Positions 7,600-16,495 of a DNA stretch of 44,579 nt are shown one piece after another (the first letter of the stretch is position 1; each line of letters begins with the position of its first letter). Source of the DNA: Campylobacteraceae bacterium (lineage in GTDB: Bacteria > Campylobacterota > Campylobacteria > Campylobacterales > JALSKU01). The stretch spans positions 1 to 44,579 of the forward strand of contig JALWUQ010000064.1 of assembly GCA_026993075.1 (NCBI GenBank). The letters are read 5' to 3'. A program made the translations under genes and the position numbers. The notes under the pieces are model-generated. The model saw nothing but the letters and a program-made list of their open reading frames with translations, had not been told where the DNA came from and made no database searches.

Positions 7600-9558
7600 A
7601 TGAGTAGAGAAAGTTTAAGTAAGTTTATTTTTGTTTACGCAGTGTTTATAGCACTTTTTCATTTTTATATAAATATTTGGGGCGGTATTAGTAATTTAAG
7701 ATTTAATGCGGCACACTTTTCCCTTTTGGCATCTCTTGGTTTTTTAACATTTAGAGTATCCAAACACTCTTCTAAAGATATTATTCCGATATATGATATT
7801 TTCTTAGCTTTGCTTGCTTCAAGCATCATTATATATATGATATTTTTTGAAGATAGTTTTTATGCAGTTGCGAATAGTAATATGCGTCCATCAGATCTAT
7901 TTTATGCAACTATTACTATATTGCTAGCTATTGAGATATTAAGAAGAACAACAGGATATATCATACCTGTTATGATAATTATAGCAATAGGATATCTGCT
8001 TTATTTTGGTCAATATTTAACCGGAGTATTTGCTTTTGAGGGCATGGGAGTACATAGGTTTTTATATAGAATGTTTTATACCGGTGAGGGACCCTTTGGT
8101 CCTATAGCAACAATTTCTGCAACTTATGTATTTATGTTTATATTGTTTTCTTCTTTTTTGATGAAAAGCGGTGCAGGGGATTTTATAGTAGAGCTTGCTT
8201 CTGTCGCAACTTCAAGGCTTAAGGGCGGAACAGGACATGTGGCACTTCTTAGTTCAGCTTTGATGGGAACAATATCGGGAAGTGCGGTAGCTAATGTAGT
8301 TTCTACAGGTTCAATAACAATTCCTATGATGAAAAAGGCTAAATTCAAACCAATGTTTGCAGCTTCAGTTGAGACAAGTGCAAGTACAGGCGGACAGATA
8401 ATGCCCCCTATTATGGGAGCAGGTGCTTTTATTATGGCTCAAATGACCCAAATTGCTTATTCTACTATCATAGTCTTGTCAATTCTACCGGCAATTTTAT
8501 ATTTTATTTCTATATCTTTTTACATACATATACATGCTAAAAAACATAATATTGCTGCCGAAAAAACAAGTAAAAAAGCTTGGCCTATAGTAAGAGAAGG
8601 CTTTCATTTTTTGATCCCACTTGCTGTTTTGGTAGCACTTTTGATATATGGATTTACTCCGACTTATGCAGCCGGCATATCTATAGTTGTAATAATTGCG
8701 GCATCATATCTTACAAAGACAAAAAGGATGAATTTCAAACTTATTTTGGAAGCTTTGGCACAAGGGTCCCAAAATATGGTTGTTACTGGAACTTTGTTAG
8801 TTAGTATAGGTATAATAGTCGGGGTTATTAATATATCCGGGATCGGCATTACACTATCTCAGTTAATCATAGAATGGTCTAACAACAATCTTTTTGTAGC
8901 TCTTATGTTGGTTTCCGTGGCAGCAATTGTATTAGGAATGGGACTCCCTACGACGGCTGCTTATGTGGTATTGGTTGTCTTGTCAGCTCCGGCATTGGTT
9001 GGTTTGATGTTAGATCCTGCAACGGCTGCTCTTGTAAGTGCTGGAGTTAGTGTTCCTCAAGCTACAATGTATTTATTATCTGCTCATTTGATGGTATTTT
9101 GGCTTGCTCAAGTTTCAAATTTGACGCCACCTGTTTGTTTGGCTGCCTTTGCAGGAGCTGCGATAGCAGGAACTCCTCCTATGAGGACAGGATTTAAAGC
9201 TTTATCATTAGGAAAAGCTTTTTATATAATGCCGCTTCTTTTTGCTTTTAGTCCGCTAATAACTGGAACTTGGCCTGAAAAAATTGAAGTTTTCATTTTT
9301 GCAATACCGGGATTTATGGGTATAGCTGCTATATCAGAGGGATTTTGGGATATAAAAATGACTATTTTTGAGAGAGCTTTGTTTGTAATTGCGACAATTC
9401 TTCTTTTTGCTCAAGATAGTGTATTTCATTTAAAAAGTTATTTTGATTTAATTCAAATAACAAATATTGCCGGAGTTTTTGTTCTCGCATTAGCCATATT
9501 TATACATAAATTCAGATACAAAAAAGTATCTATGCAAAAAGTTGCGAAAGCGTTATAG
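7600..9558 (+). CDS. TRAP transporter permease, fused small and large subunits (DctQM)
   Basis: 652 residues, almost entirely hydrophobic. The first part (about residues 5-140) corresponds to a DctQ-like subunit, followed by the DctM part, which contains GTISGSAVANVVSTGS (about residues 225-240), GGQIMPPIMGAGAF and GMGLPTTAAYVVL, all typical of permeases that work with TAXI receptors. About sixteen or more membrane segments can be counted. The protein uses the sodium or proton gradient to import the solute captured by the receptor encoded upstream. AGAGGT sits just before the ATG, 97 bases after the receptor gene with a stem-loop in between. The stop codon lies two bases from the end of ribD on the other strand. 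Confidence 0.93.
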   Translation: MSRESLSKFIFVYAVFIALFHFYINIWGGISNLRFNAAHFSLLASLGFLTFRVSKHSSKDIIPIYDIFLALLASSIIIYMIFFEDSFYAVANSNMRPSDLFYATITILLAIEILRRTTGYIIPVMIIIAIGYLLYFGQYLTGVFAFEGMGVHRFLYRMFYTGEGPFGPIATISATYVFMFILFSSFLMKSGAGDFIVELASVATSRLKGGTGHVALLSSALMGTISGSAVANVVSTGSITIPMMKKAKFKPMFAASVETSASTGGQIMPPIMGAGAFIMAQMTQIAYSTIIVLSILPAILYFISISFYIHIHAKKHNIAAEKTSKKAWPIVREGFHFLIPLAVLVALLIYGFTPTYAAGISIVVIIAASYLTKTKRMNFKLILEALAQGSQNMVVTGTLLVSIGIIVGVINISGIGITLSQLIIEWSNNNLFVALMLVSVAAIVLGMGLPTTAAYVVLVVLSAPALVGLMLDPATAALVSAGVSVPQATMYLLSAHLMVFWLAQVSNLTPPVCLAAFAGAAIAGTPPMRTGFKALSLGKAFYIMPLLFAFSPLITGTWPEKIEVFIFAIPGFMGIAAISEGFWDIKMTIFERALFVIATILLFAQDSVFHLKSYFDLIQITNIAGVFVLALAIFIHKFRYKKVSMQKVAKAL

Positions 9559-9560
9559 TC

Positions 9561-10571
9561 TTAATCTAAATAACTATGTCGCAACCAACACATCAAATCT
9601 TTATCTATGGGATTACAATGGATATTTTGCAATTTTAAATCAATATCCAATGTTTTCCCTTTTTTGATATTTGGTGCTATAAAAAACAGATACCAGTCAA
9701 CTAAATGTTTTGTTGCTTTTAGCATATTATTTCCACCTTCAATCATTATGTAATTGTATTTTTTTATAAGTTCTAGATTATCTTCTATAAAAACTTTTCT
9801 GTTTTTTATATTAAAAAGAGAGATAGTTTTATCAAATTCTTTTTGTTTTGAATAGATTAAGACATCAGGAGCTTTTGTACCAACCATTCTACTGTCCAAT
9901 GTCGGTCTGTCCATTCTAACTGTATTTCCGCCAATGACTAAAAGATCGATTTTTTCTCTTAATTTATGTGTAAATTCTCTTGATTTGTTTGAGCTGATTA
10001 TGCCTGTATCATAAGTTCCGTTTAAATTTTGAGCTATTTTAAAAAAAATAAATCTATCCTTTTGCCATTTTAAAAATGGTTCTATTAGCATATTACACTC
10101 TTTTTCCAAGCATCTTGTTGTAACTTTTATATTATGATTTTTTAAAGTCTTTATTCCACCTTTGGCAATCTTATTTTTTTCAGTTGATCCTATGATAACC
10201 TCTTCAAAGCATAGAGTTGATAAAAGCAAAGAGCATGGCGGAGTTGAACCTTGATGGTTGCAAGGTTCTAATGTTACATATATTTTACAATCATTAAATA
10301 TATTGTTATGTTTTTTTAAAAGATAAGTATGCAGTGTATTGGCATCTTTGATACTATTTATTTTTTTATCATTTGTAAGATACAAGTAAGCTTTTTTAGT
10401 ACACTCCAACTCTGCATGAGGTAATCCTTGTTTTTTGTGAGCTGCGATGGAGATAATTTGATTGTTTTTATCTGTTATTACTGCACCTACTGGAGGATTG
10501 GGGTATGTCAGCCCTTGGTATTTCCAGGCTTCTTTTAAAGCCAAAGATAGAAAAAACTTATCATTTACCAT
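9561..10571 (-). CDS. ribD: Bifunctional riboflavin biosynthesis protein RibD (deaminase/reductase)
   Basis: 336 residues. RibD deaminates the pyrimidine from GTP cyclohydrolase II and then reduces the ribose side chain with NADPH. The N-terminal deaminase has the start YPNPPVGAVI, the zinc and proton-shuttle motif H52-A-E54 and the cysteine pair C104 and C113 in EPCNHQGSTPPC. About 30 more residues than in E. coli RibD lie between the two halves of the zinc site. The reductase half from about 150 has FIFFKIAQNLNGTYDT and MIEGGNNML. It overlaps rimP by seven bases and ends the long minus-strand operon, convergent with the TRAP permease. Confidence 0.93.
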   Translation of the reverse strand: MVNDKFFLSLALKEAWKYQGLTYPNPPVGAVITDKNNQIISIAAHKKQGLPHAELECTKKAYLYLTNDKKINSIKDANTLHTYLLKKHNNIFNDCKIYVTLEPCNHQGSTPPCSLLLSTLCFEEVIIGSTEKNKIAKGGIKTLKNHNIKVTTRCLEKECNMLIEPFLKWQKDRFIFFKIAQNLNGTYDTGIISSNKSREFTHKLREKIDLLVIGGNTVRMDRPTLDSRMVGTKAPDVLIYSKQKEFDKTISLFNIKNRKVFIEDNLELIKKYNYIMIEGGNNMLKATKHLVDWYLFFIAPNIKKGKTLDIDLKLQNIHCNPIDKDLMCWLRHSYLD

Positions 10572-10993
10572 TGAATATATGTGCGGGCTTTTAATATTTC
10601 ATCATAAGGAATGGTAGTTTGCTTATTTTTATCTTCTATAATTATATTTGCATCAGTGGCATTTAAAAGTTTTGCTATATACTTTTTTGCATGGATTGTT
10701 TTTAGTTTTACCAATTCTCCTATTGAATTTTTAAAGTGAGAAGGTTTTTTTAGAGATCTTTCAATACCCGGAGAGCTTACTTCTAAAAAATATTGACCGT
10801 TAATCGGTGGATTTGTATCTATAATGGGGGATATTATTTTGGTTATTATTGAACATGTTTCAAGAGTGATTTTATCTTTAGAAGTTATATATATTCTAAA
10901 AATTTTTTGATCATTTTCTTCAGTAAGTTCAGTATCATAGAGCGTAACTCCATTATCTTCTAATATATTTTTTAAAGTTTCGTTATCAATCAT
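10565..10993 (-). CDS. rimP: Ribosome maturation factor RimP
   Basis: 142 residues, the usual size. RimP binds the 30S subunit during maturation. The motif YFLEVSSPGIERSLKKPSHF (residues about 83-102) is the family signature, and the N-terminal half has GVTLYDTEL and FRIYITSKD as in RimP. It starts inside the last codons of rbfA and ends inside ribD (overlaps of eight and seven bases), so it is co-translated with both. The link with rbfA and infB is conserved widely in bacteria. Confidence 0.93.
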   Translation of the reverse strand: MIDNETLKNILEDNGVTLYDTELTEENDQKIFRIYITSKDKITLETCSIITKIISPIIDTNPPINGQYFLEVSSPGIERSLKKPSHFKNSIGELVKLKTIHAKKYIAKLLNATDANIIIEDKNKQTTIPYDEILKARTYIQW

Positions 10994-11360
10994 TATTGTT
11001 GCCTATTTTTAATTCTTTTTCTATTTTTGAAAAAAGTGTATCAATCTTTTGTTTTTTTTGAAGTTTTTCATCAAATTTAAAGTGAAATTTGGGGCATCTG
11101 TACCACCCTTCATTTTGGAGAGTATAATTTTCCAAATAACCTCTAACTTTTTTCAAATGCTTTAAGACATATTGCTTTTCTTCATCATCAAAAAAACCTT
11201 GATCAAGATAAACATCCGCATCATATTTACCTCTTTTACAATCAACTTCAGTTATAACCAATCCTTTTAAAACCATATCACTTAGTGTAGCTATAGCTTC
11301 TGAGAGGATTTCTCTTAATACACTCTCAGTTCTTTGTAATTTTATACTTTTTTTATTCAA
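10986..11360 (-). CDS. rbfA: 30S ribosome-binding factor RbfA
   Basis: 124 residues. RbfA helps 30S maturation and cold adaptation by binding near helix 1 of 16S rRNA. The protein begins with the family pattern SIKLQRTESVLREILSEAI and continues with VTEVDCKRGKYDADVYLDQG, then the helical region KKVRGYLENYTL. The start is a TTG at 11360 inside the last codons of infB (8-base overlap), with a purine-rich stretch upstream; no ATG alternative keeps the conserved N-terminus. Confidence 0.9.
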   Translation of the reverse strand: MNKKSIKLQRTESVLREILSEAIATLSDMVLKGLVITEVDCKRGKYDADVYLDQGFFDDEEKQYVLKHLKKVRGYLENYTLQNEGWYRCPKFHFKFDEKLQKKQKIDTLFSKIEKELKIGNNND

Positions 11361-13953
11361 AGGTCGCTCTCTCTTGTACTTTTTTAAAACTTTCTATAAA
11401 GTCACCAGGTTTAATATCATTATATCCTTCGATACCTATGCCGCATTCATAACCCTTTGCAACCTCTTTAACATCATCTTTAAATCTTTTGAGTGATGAA
11501 ATTTTACCTTCATATATAATAACACCTTCTCTTATAACTCTCACGCTAACACCGCGATTTATAACACCGTCAGTTACTATACATCCGGCGATAGCACCTA
11601 TTTTTGGAACTTGAAAAACATCTCTAACTTCTGCTTGACCGATATCTTCTTCTTTGACTATAGGCGATAATAATCCGCCAAGAAGAGCTTTCACTTCATC
11701 AATCAAATCATAGATAACATTATAAGTTTTTATCTCAACACCAAGTTTTTTAGCTTCCTCTTTGACAGATCCGGTAGGCCTTATGTTAAAACCCATTATG
11801 ATACAGTGTTCGCTGGCACTTGCCAAAGAGATATCACTTTGGGTGATTCCACTTACATCGCTGTGTATTATATTTACATTTACTTCTTCATTTTTTAGTT
11901 TTTCCAAGCTTCCTTTGATTGCTTCCAAGCTACCAAGAGCATCGGCTTTTATGATGATAGGTAAAGATTTGAGTTTACCAAGAGCTATTTTTGAGCTCAA
12001 TTCCTCAAAAGATACTTTAGTAGATTTTGATAACTCTTTTTGTCTTTCATATTCAGCTCTTTTACCGGCAAATTCTCTTGCAGTTTTTTCATCTTTTGTA
12101 CTAAAAAGTTTTTCTCCGGCAGTTGCAATAGTGTTCAATCCTACTATGGCACCTGCTTCACCAGGAGGAATAGAAGAGATAGGCTTTCCCGTATCATCCA
12201 TAAGTGCTTTGACTTTTCCGACTGCACTTCCTGAGACTATATTGTCACCTATATTTAAAGTACCATTTTTACATATTGCAGTAGCAACAGGTCCTCTTCC
12301 TTTTTCAAGTTTACTCTCTACAATGATAGCTTTGGCAGGAGCATTTGGATTGGCCTTAAGCTCAAGTATATCAGCTTGAAGCAGTAAAACTTCAAGAAGT
12401 TCATCTATACCTTCACCTGTTTTTGCAGATACATTAACAAATTCATACTCGCCTCCCCAGTCTATAGGCGTAATATCAAGTTCTGCCAAGCCAGACTTAA
12501 CAAGATCGGGATTTGATGCTTCTTTATCTATTTTGTTTATTGCTATTATAAAAGGAATATCTGCTGCTCTGGCATGGGAGATTGATTCCTTGGTTTGAGG
12601 TTTTACACCATCATCGGCTGCGACTACTATGACAGCAATATCAGTCAACTGGGCACCACGAGATCTCATTTTTGTAAATGCTTCGTGACCCGGAGTATCA
12701 ATAAAAGTTATTTTTTTATTGTTTTTTTCTATGGTATATGCACCTATATGTTGGGTTATACCACCGTACTCTTTATCTGTAACTTTAGTTGTTCTTATTT
12801 TGTCAAGTAAGGAAGTTTTACCATGATCTACATGCCCCATTATAGTTATAATTGGAGGTCTTGTCTGCATATCGCTTTCATTACCTGCTTGATAAACCTG
12901 CTCATAGTCAAAATCATTTAAAGGATTTGTTATATTTACTTCAATATCAAACTCATCGGCTAAAATTTCTATAGCATCTTTATCCAAAAAGTCATTTTTA
13001 GTAACCATCACTCCAAGAGTAAAAAGTGCTTTTATAATCTCACTTGGATTTTTTTCAAGCTTTTGTGCAAATTCATAAACTCTTATCTCTTCTGGTATAT
13101 TGATAGCTTTGATGTTTTCAATCTTTTCTTCAACTCTCTTGCGTTTTCTTCTTTTTGATTTTCGTTTAATACCTTGTTGAATAAAAGATGGTTTTTTGAC
13201 CATCTGTACTTTATTTGCATCAAACTGTTTTGTTTTCTTCTTTTTTGCTTCTTCATGCTTTATGCTAAAATCAGGCAAAACAACCATGTCGCTAATAAAA
13301 TCCAATTGAACATCACTTAACTCCCTGTTTGCTAAAATATCAATTGCAGAAGAATTATCTTTTTTGGTTGTTGTTTTTTTGACCTTTTTGATTTTTTTCT
13401 TCTTTTTTGTAGCATCTTCAAATGCTTTTGGCATTTCAAAATTTTTAGTTATCTTGTGTGAAGAAGTAGTTTCTTTTTGTTTTTCTTTAGTATTTTTTCT
13501 CTTAACAATAACAAAACCTCTTCTTTTTTTAATGCTAGCAGTTGCCAAAGTCTCATTTGGTTTATTTTCTTTTGATTTCTCTGTTTCAATATCTTTAATA
13601 GTTCTTGGAGTAGGTTCAGTTTTTTTTGTATCTGTTGTCACCTTGTCTGTTTTTATCTTTTCTGGCAAAGGAGTTTTTTCTTTTATTAGCGGTTCGACTT
13701 TAGGTGATTTTTTTACAGAAGTATCCTCTTTTTTTTCTACTGCTTTTTCCTTCTTTTTAACTGTAGCAGATTTTATTTTTATTTCACCTCTATCACCACT
13801 CATTATAAAATTTACAAGTTTGTCGGCAGATTCAAGTGTTACTGAACTGTTGGCTGATTTTGCTTCTATGCCAAGATCTTGTGCTTTTTCTACGACTTCT
13901 TTACTTTTCATTCCCAATTCTTTGGCAATTTCGTGAATTCGAACCTTATCCAT
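11353..13953 (-). CDS. infB: Translation initiation factor IF-2
   Basis: 866 residues from the ATG at 13953. AAGGAG lies nine bases upstream and the protein then starts DKVRIHEIAKELGM, the standard IF2 N-domain; the frame is open nine codons further upstream but without support. A long lysine-rich linker (about 55-290) with low complexity follows, then a second IF2_N segment (IRVYEFAQKLEKNPSEII), the GTPase domain with IMGHVDHGKTSLLDKI, DTPGHEAF and NKID, and the C-terminal domains that bind initiator tRNA. It delivers fMet-tRNA to the 30S subunit. It overlaps ylxR by 8 bases and rbfA by 8 bases. Confidence 0.97.
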   Translation of the reverse strand: MDKVRIHEIAKELGMKSKEVVEKAQDLGIEAKSANSSVTLESADKLVNFIMSGDRGEIKIKSATVKKKEKAVEKKEDTSVKKSPKVEPLIKEKTPLPEKIKTDKVTTDTKKTEPTPRTIKDIETEKSKENKPNETLATASIKKRRGFVIVKRKNTKEKQKETTSSHKITKNFEMPKAFEDATKKKKKIKKVKKTTTKKDNSSAIDILANRELSDVQLDFISDMVVLPDFSIKHEEAKKKKTKQFDANKVQMVKKPSFIQQGIKRKSKRRKRKRVEEKIENIKAINIPEEIRVYEFAQKLEKNPSEIIKALFTLGVMVTKNDFLDKDAIEILADEFDIEVNITNPLNDFDYEQVYQAGNESDMQTRPPIITIMGHVDHGKTSLLDKIRTTKVTDKEYGGITQHIGAYTIEKNNKKITFIDTPGHEAFTKMRSRGAQLTDIAVIVVAADDGVKPQTKESISHARAADIPFIIAINKIDKEASNPDLVKSGLAELDITPIDWGGEYEFVNVSAKTGEGIDELLEVLLLQADILELKANPNAPAKAIIVESKLEKGRGPVATAICKNGTLNIGDNIVSGSAVGKVKALMDDTGKPISSIPPGEAGAIVGLNTIATAGEKLFSTKDEKTAREFAGKRAEYERQKELSKSTKVSFEELSSKIALGKLKSLPIIIKADALGSLEAIKGSLEKLKNEEVNVNIIHSDVSGITQSDISLASASEHCIIMGFNIRPTGSVKEEAKKLGVEIKTYNVIYDLIDEVKALLGGLLSPIVKEEDIGQAEVRDVFQVPKIGAIAGCIVTDGVINRGVSVRVIREGVIIYEGKISSLKRFKDDVKEVAKGYECGIGIEGYNDIKPGDFIESFKKVQERATFE

Positions 13954-14194
13954 TAAATATTTTCTCCTTAAGTTTTTCAATTATTTTTAAAATGCTGCTG
14001 TTATTTTTTTTACAAAATTTATTCAATGGTTTGATTAAATTTTTATTATTTTTCATCATACATTCTTTACAGATATAAAAACTTCTCCCTTTTCCGGTAA
14101 AGTACACAATATCTTTGTTTATGCATTGTAATCTGATTAATTTTTTTTGCTCAATTTTATTTCTGCAAGCAATACACATTCTTATCGATTTCAT
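13946..14194 (-). CDS. ylxR: YlxR family RNA-binding protein (DUF448)
   Basis: 82 residues. Members of this family lie between nusA and infB in many bacteria and bind RNA; a Firmicutes member modulates RNase P. Visible signature: SIRMCIACRNK near the start, a conserved basic segment YFTGKGRSFYICKECMMKN in the middle, and a Lys-rich C-terminus. Four cysteines occur as two CxxC pairs (CIAC and CKEC), which may bind a metal; that is inference. It overlaps infB by eight bases and follows thrB by four bases. The nusA gene is absent from this operon, as is usual for Campylobacterota. Confidence 0.85.
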   Translation of the reverse strand: MKSIRMCIACRNKIEQKKLIRLQCINKDIVYFTGKGRSFYICKECMMKNNKNLIKPLNKFCKKNNSSILKIIEKLKEKIFNG

Positions 14195-14198
14195 TATA

Positions 14199-15080
14199 TC
14201 AAAAATTTACTTTTAATCCTATATTATTAAAGGCAAAACTTTCAATTCTAAAATGAGGAAATTGTATTTTTAATGTATTTACAATATTTTTTACATCATC
14301 TTTATATACCATATTAAAAAATGAAGACCCACTTCCTGAGAGAGTACTCATTAATGCACCATTTTCCAAAGCACATTTTTGTACTGAATATAACTCTTTC
14401 ATACTTGACATTCTCATATCCTGATGGAGTTTGTCTTTTGAGGCTATCCTAAGAAGCTCCCAATTTTCATTAAGTATGGTCGCTGTTAAAAAAGAACTTC
14501 TTGATACATTATAAACAATATCTTTTATATTGTATTCTTTAGGCAATATATTTCTTGACTTTGCAGTTGACATTGGGTGTCGTGGGATAACTACTACCGC
14601 TCTTAAAAAATCAGGTATATTTTTTTTCTGAGTATAAACCTTTTCATTTTCAACAATGGAAACGGTAAAGCCACCGTGAACAGCCGGTGCTATATTATCT
14701 GGATGATTTTCAAAAGATAATGATTTATTAACAATAATATTCTTATCAGTTTCTTTATTGTGAAGATAATAAGCGGCAGCTACAGCACTTGTTATGATAG
14801 CTGAACTACTTCCTAAACCCCTTGAAATTGGAATTTCATTAAAAAATTTAAATCTAAAATTATCTCGTCTTTGATTTAGTTGAGTATAAATTTTATAAAA
14901 AATATGTACAAATAGATTATTATTTTTAAATCTTTTTCTATCTGAGCCTTCACCTTTTATAGATAAGCTGAAAAATTTACTTTTTGTTATTGTAACTTTA
15001 TTTTCAAGTTCGATAGCAATACCCAATGTATCAAAACCCGGCCCCAAATTTGCACTAGTAGCAGGAACATGTATAGTCAT
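14199..15080 (-). CDS. thrB: Homoserine kinase ThrB
   Basis: 293 residues. ThrB phosphorylates homoserine in threonine biosynthesis; it is a GHMP kinase. The N-terminus IHVPATSANLGPGFDTLGIA and the ATP-binding motif ISRGLGSSSAIITSAVAAAY are diagnostic, and GGFTVSIVE and STLSGSGSSFFNMV are the later conserved segments. The length matches the family. AAGAAG precedes the ATG. It lies between the TsaB-like gene and ylxR with gaps of 9 and 4 bases. The placement between lpxC and infB is the same as in Campylobacter. Confidence 0.95.
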   Translation of the reverse strand: MTIHVPATSANLGPGFDTLGIAIELENKVTITKSKFFSLSIKGEGSDRKRFKNNNLFVHIFYKIYTQLNQRRDNFRFKFFNEIPISRGLGSSSAIITSAVAAAYYLHNKETDKNIIVNKSLSFENHPDNIAPAVHGGFTVSIVENEKVYTQKKNIPDFLRAVVVIPRHPMSTAKSRNILPKEYNIKDIVYNVSRSSFLTATILNENWELLRIASKDKLHQDMRMSSMKELYSVQKCALENGALMSTLSGSGSSFFNMVYKDDVKNIVNTLKIQFPHFRIESFAFNNIGLKVNF

Positions 15081-15089
15081 AAATCTTCT

Positions 15090-15530
15090 TTATACCGCTG
15101 GCAGAATATACAGTGGGATACAATCATTGGTGAAATCTTTGCTTTTTATAGTATTAGGCAAAGAAAAATCTACTGGCTTATTTTGAATATCTGAATTAAG
15201 AATAATACTATTTTCCTTTTTTATAAAATACATTTTCCCTATCGATTTTATAGGTTGATTATTATTGAAATAAAATCCATCAGTAGCTTTTAAAAAAATA
15301 TTTTTTACAATAGCATAACTTTTTAAAAAAATATAACTTATTTTTATTGCCATAAAACTTCCGGGTCCTTTGGCATAATAAAGACCTGTAATATTATAAT
15401 TCATTTCTATATCATTAAATATTTTCGGTAAAACTTCACTCACTCTTTCTTTACTTGAAAAATATTTAAAGATAAGTTTGTCATAATAAAGACCGATTAA
15501 TAAAGGTGTTGTTAAAGAAACTACGACCAC
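15090..15530 (-). CDS. Small TsaB-like protein (divergent tRNA threonylcarbamoyladenosine factor)
   Basis: 146 residues, much shorter than the usual 210-230 of TsaB. The central segment GLYYAKGPGSFMAIKISYIF aligns with the TsaB signature GPGSFTGLRIG, and the earlier SSKERVSEVLPKIFNDI with the helix carrying H-S-E-x-L-L-P. The normal N-terminal DTS motif of the actin-like fold is reduced to SLTTPLL, and the C-terminal half is mostly missing. TsaB is a non-catalytic partner of TsaD in making t6A37 on tRNAs, so loss of nucleotide-site residues could be tolerated. The start is probably the GTG at 15530, though no clear ribosome site is seen. A gene of similar size holds this slot between lpxC and thrB in Campylobacter. 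Confidence 0.65.
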   Translation of the reverse strand: MVVVSLTTPLLIGLYYDKLIFKYFSSKERVSEVLPKIFNDIEMNYNITGLYYAKGPGSFMAIKISYIFLKSYAIVKNIFLKATDGFYFNNNQPIKSIGKMYFIKKENSIILNSDIQNKPVDFSLPNTIKSKDFTNDCIPLYILPAV

Positions 15531-15544
15531 TTCAATATTTTTTT

Positions 15545-16429
15545 TTATGCAAATACCCTTGAAAACTCTTTTTCGTATTCTTCATTTAAATTTCTAATTT
15601 CATAATTGGAGCTATCTTTTAAAATCTCCAAAGTTAGAAGATGGTTTAAACTGTGACTTCCTGCATAAGAATCATATTTTCCAATGATAGGCATGCCAAG
15701 AAGACTCATATCTCCTATAGCATCTAAAATTTTATGTCTTACAAATTCATTTTGATATCTTAATGGATCATTATTTAACATCTTTTTTTCATCTAATACA
15801 ATAGCATTATCCAAAGAACCACCAAGTGCTAACCCCATGCTTCTAAGTATTTGAACATCTTTTAAAAATCCAAAAGTTCTTGCTTTTGAAATCTCTTTTA
15901 TATAATCTCTTTTACTAAAAATAAAGTTATATTCTTGCTCTTTTATTATAGGATGGTCAAAATTTATCTTAAAGCTATACTCAGCAATCTTTGATGGAAG
16001 TATTTTTGTATATTTTTCTCCATCTTTATGTATAACTTCTTTTTTTATAATCATAACATTTTTACTTTTATCAAGCTCCATCACGCCCGCTTCATCAAGC
16101 ATCATGCAAAAACTTGCTCCACTTCCATCCATGATTGGGACTTCAGATGAACTTACTGAAATTTTTATATTGTCAATTCCGTATGCATAAATAGCAGAAA
16201 GCAAATGTTCTATTGTAGAGATGGTTGCGTTATTGTTGCCTATGACGGTGGCCATCCTTGTATCTACAACATTTTCAGGTTTTAACTCTATGTTTACATT
16301 AAGATCAGATCTAAAAAATCTTATCCCCATGTCTGCTTCAAGCGGTTCGAGTATTATCTCAACAGGATCACCCTTGTGCAATCCTATACCAACGCCTTTA
16401 ACTATTTTTGCTATCGTTCTTTGTTTCAA
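15545..16429 (-). CDS. lpxC: UDP-3-O-acyl-N-acetylglucosamine deacetylase LpxC
   Basis: 294 residues from a TTG at 16429. LpxC removes the acetyl group in the committed step of lipid A synthesis. The zinc site appears as STIEHLLSAIYAYGID and RHKILDAIGDMSLLG, and the start KQRTIAKIVKGVGIGLHKGD matches the family N-terminus exactly. I prefer the TTG over the in-frame ATG at 16459 because GAGAGG lies just upstream of the TTG, while the ATG has no ribosome site and would add ten non-conserved residues. The upstream gap contains a perfect inverted repeat. Confidence 0.95.
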   Translation of the reverse strand: MKQRTIAKIVKGVGIGLHKGDPVEIILEPLEADMGIRFFRSDLNVNIELKPENVVDTRMATVIGNNNATISTIEHLLSAIYAYGIDNIKISVSSSEVPIMDGSGASFCMMLDEAGVMELDKSKNVMIIKKEVIHKDGEKYTKILPSKIAEYSFKINFDHPIIKEQEYNFIFSKRDYIKEISKARTFGFLKDVQILRSMGLALGGSLDNAIVLDEKKMLNNDPLRYQNEFVRHKILDAIGDMSLLGMPIIGKYDSYAGSHSLNHLLTLEILKDSSNYEIRNLNEEYEKEFSRVFA

Positions 16430-16463
16430 GAAAACCTCTCTTTTAAAATTATTGCTCATGATA

Positions 16464-16495
16464 CAATAATTTTGTTTAAAAAAGCAAAATTATTG
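16464..16495 (-). terminator. Inverted repeat between the M23 peptidase gene and lpxC
   Basis: CAATAATTTTG (16464-16474) and CAAAATTATTG (16485-16495) form a perfect 11-bp stem with a ten-base loop, starting directly after the peptidase stop codon. The stem is almost all A-T and lacks a long T-run after it, so it may be a weak terminator, an mRNA end-protecting hairpin or an operator for lpxC. It is the longest gap in the minus-strand operon. Confidence 0.5.

Noticed and set aside
9541-9585. Inverted repeat GTTGCGA / TCGCAAC spanning the convergent ends of the TRAP permease and ribD genes
   Set aside because: The arms are perfect but the loop is 31 bases and no T-run follows; a chance match within coding ends is as likely as a terminator.
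11762-12379. A 205-codon open frame on the plus strand opposite infB
   Set aside because: It lies wholly antisense to a strongly conserved gene, is low in complexity (Ser, Leu, Phe-rich), and has no ribosome site or family motif.
13364-13936. A 190-codon open frame on the plus strand opposite the N-terminal part of infB
   Set aside because: Its long runs of Phe, Val and Ser are the mirror image of the lysine-rich IF-2 linker; not a real gene.
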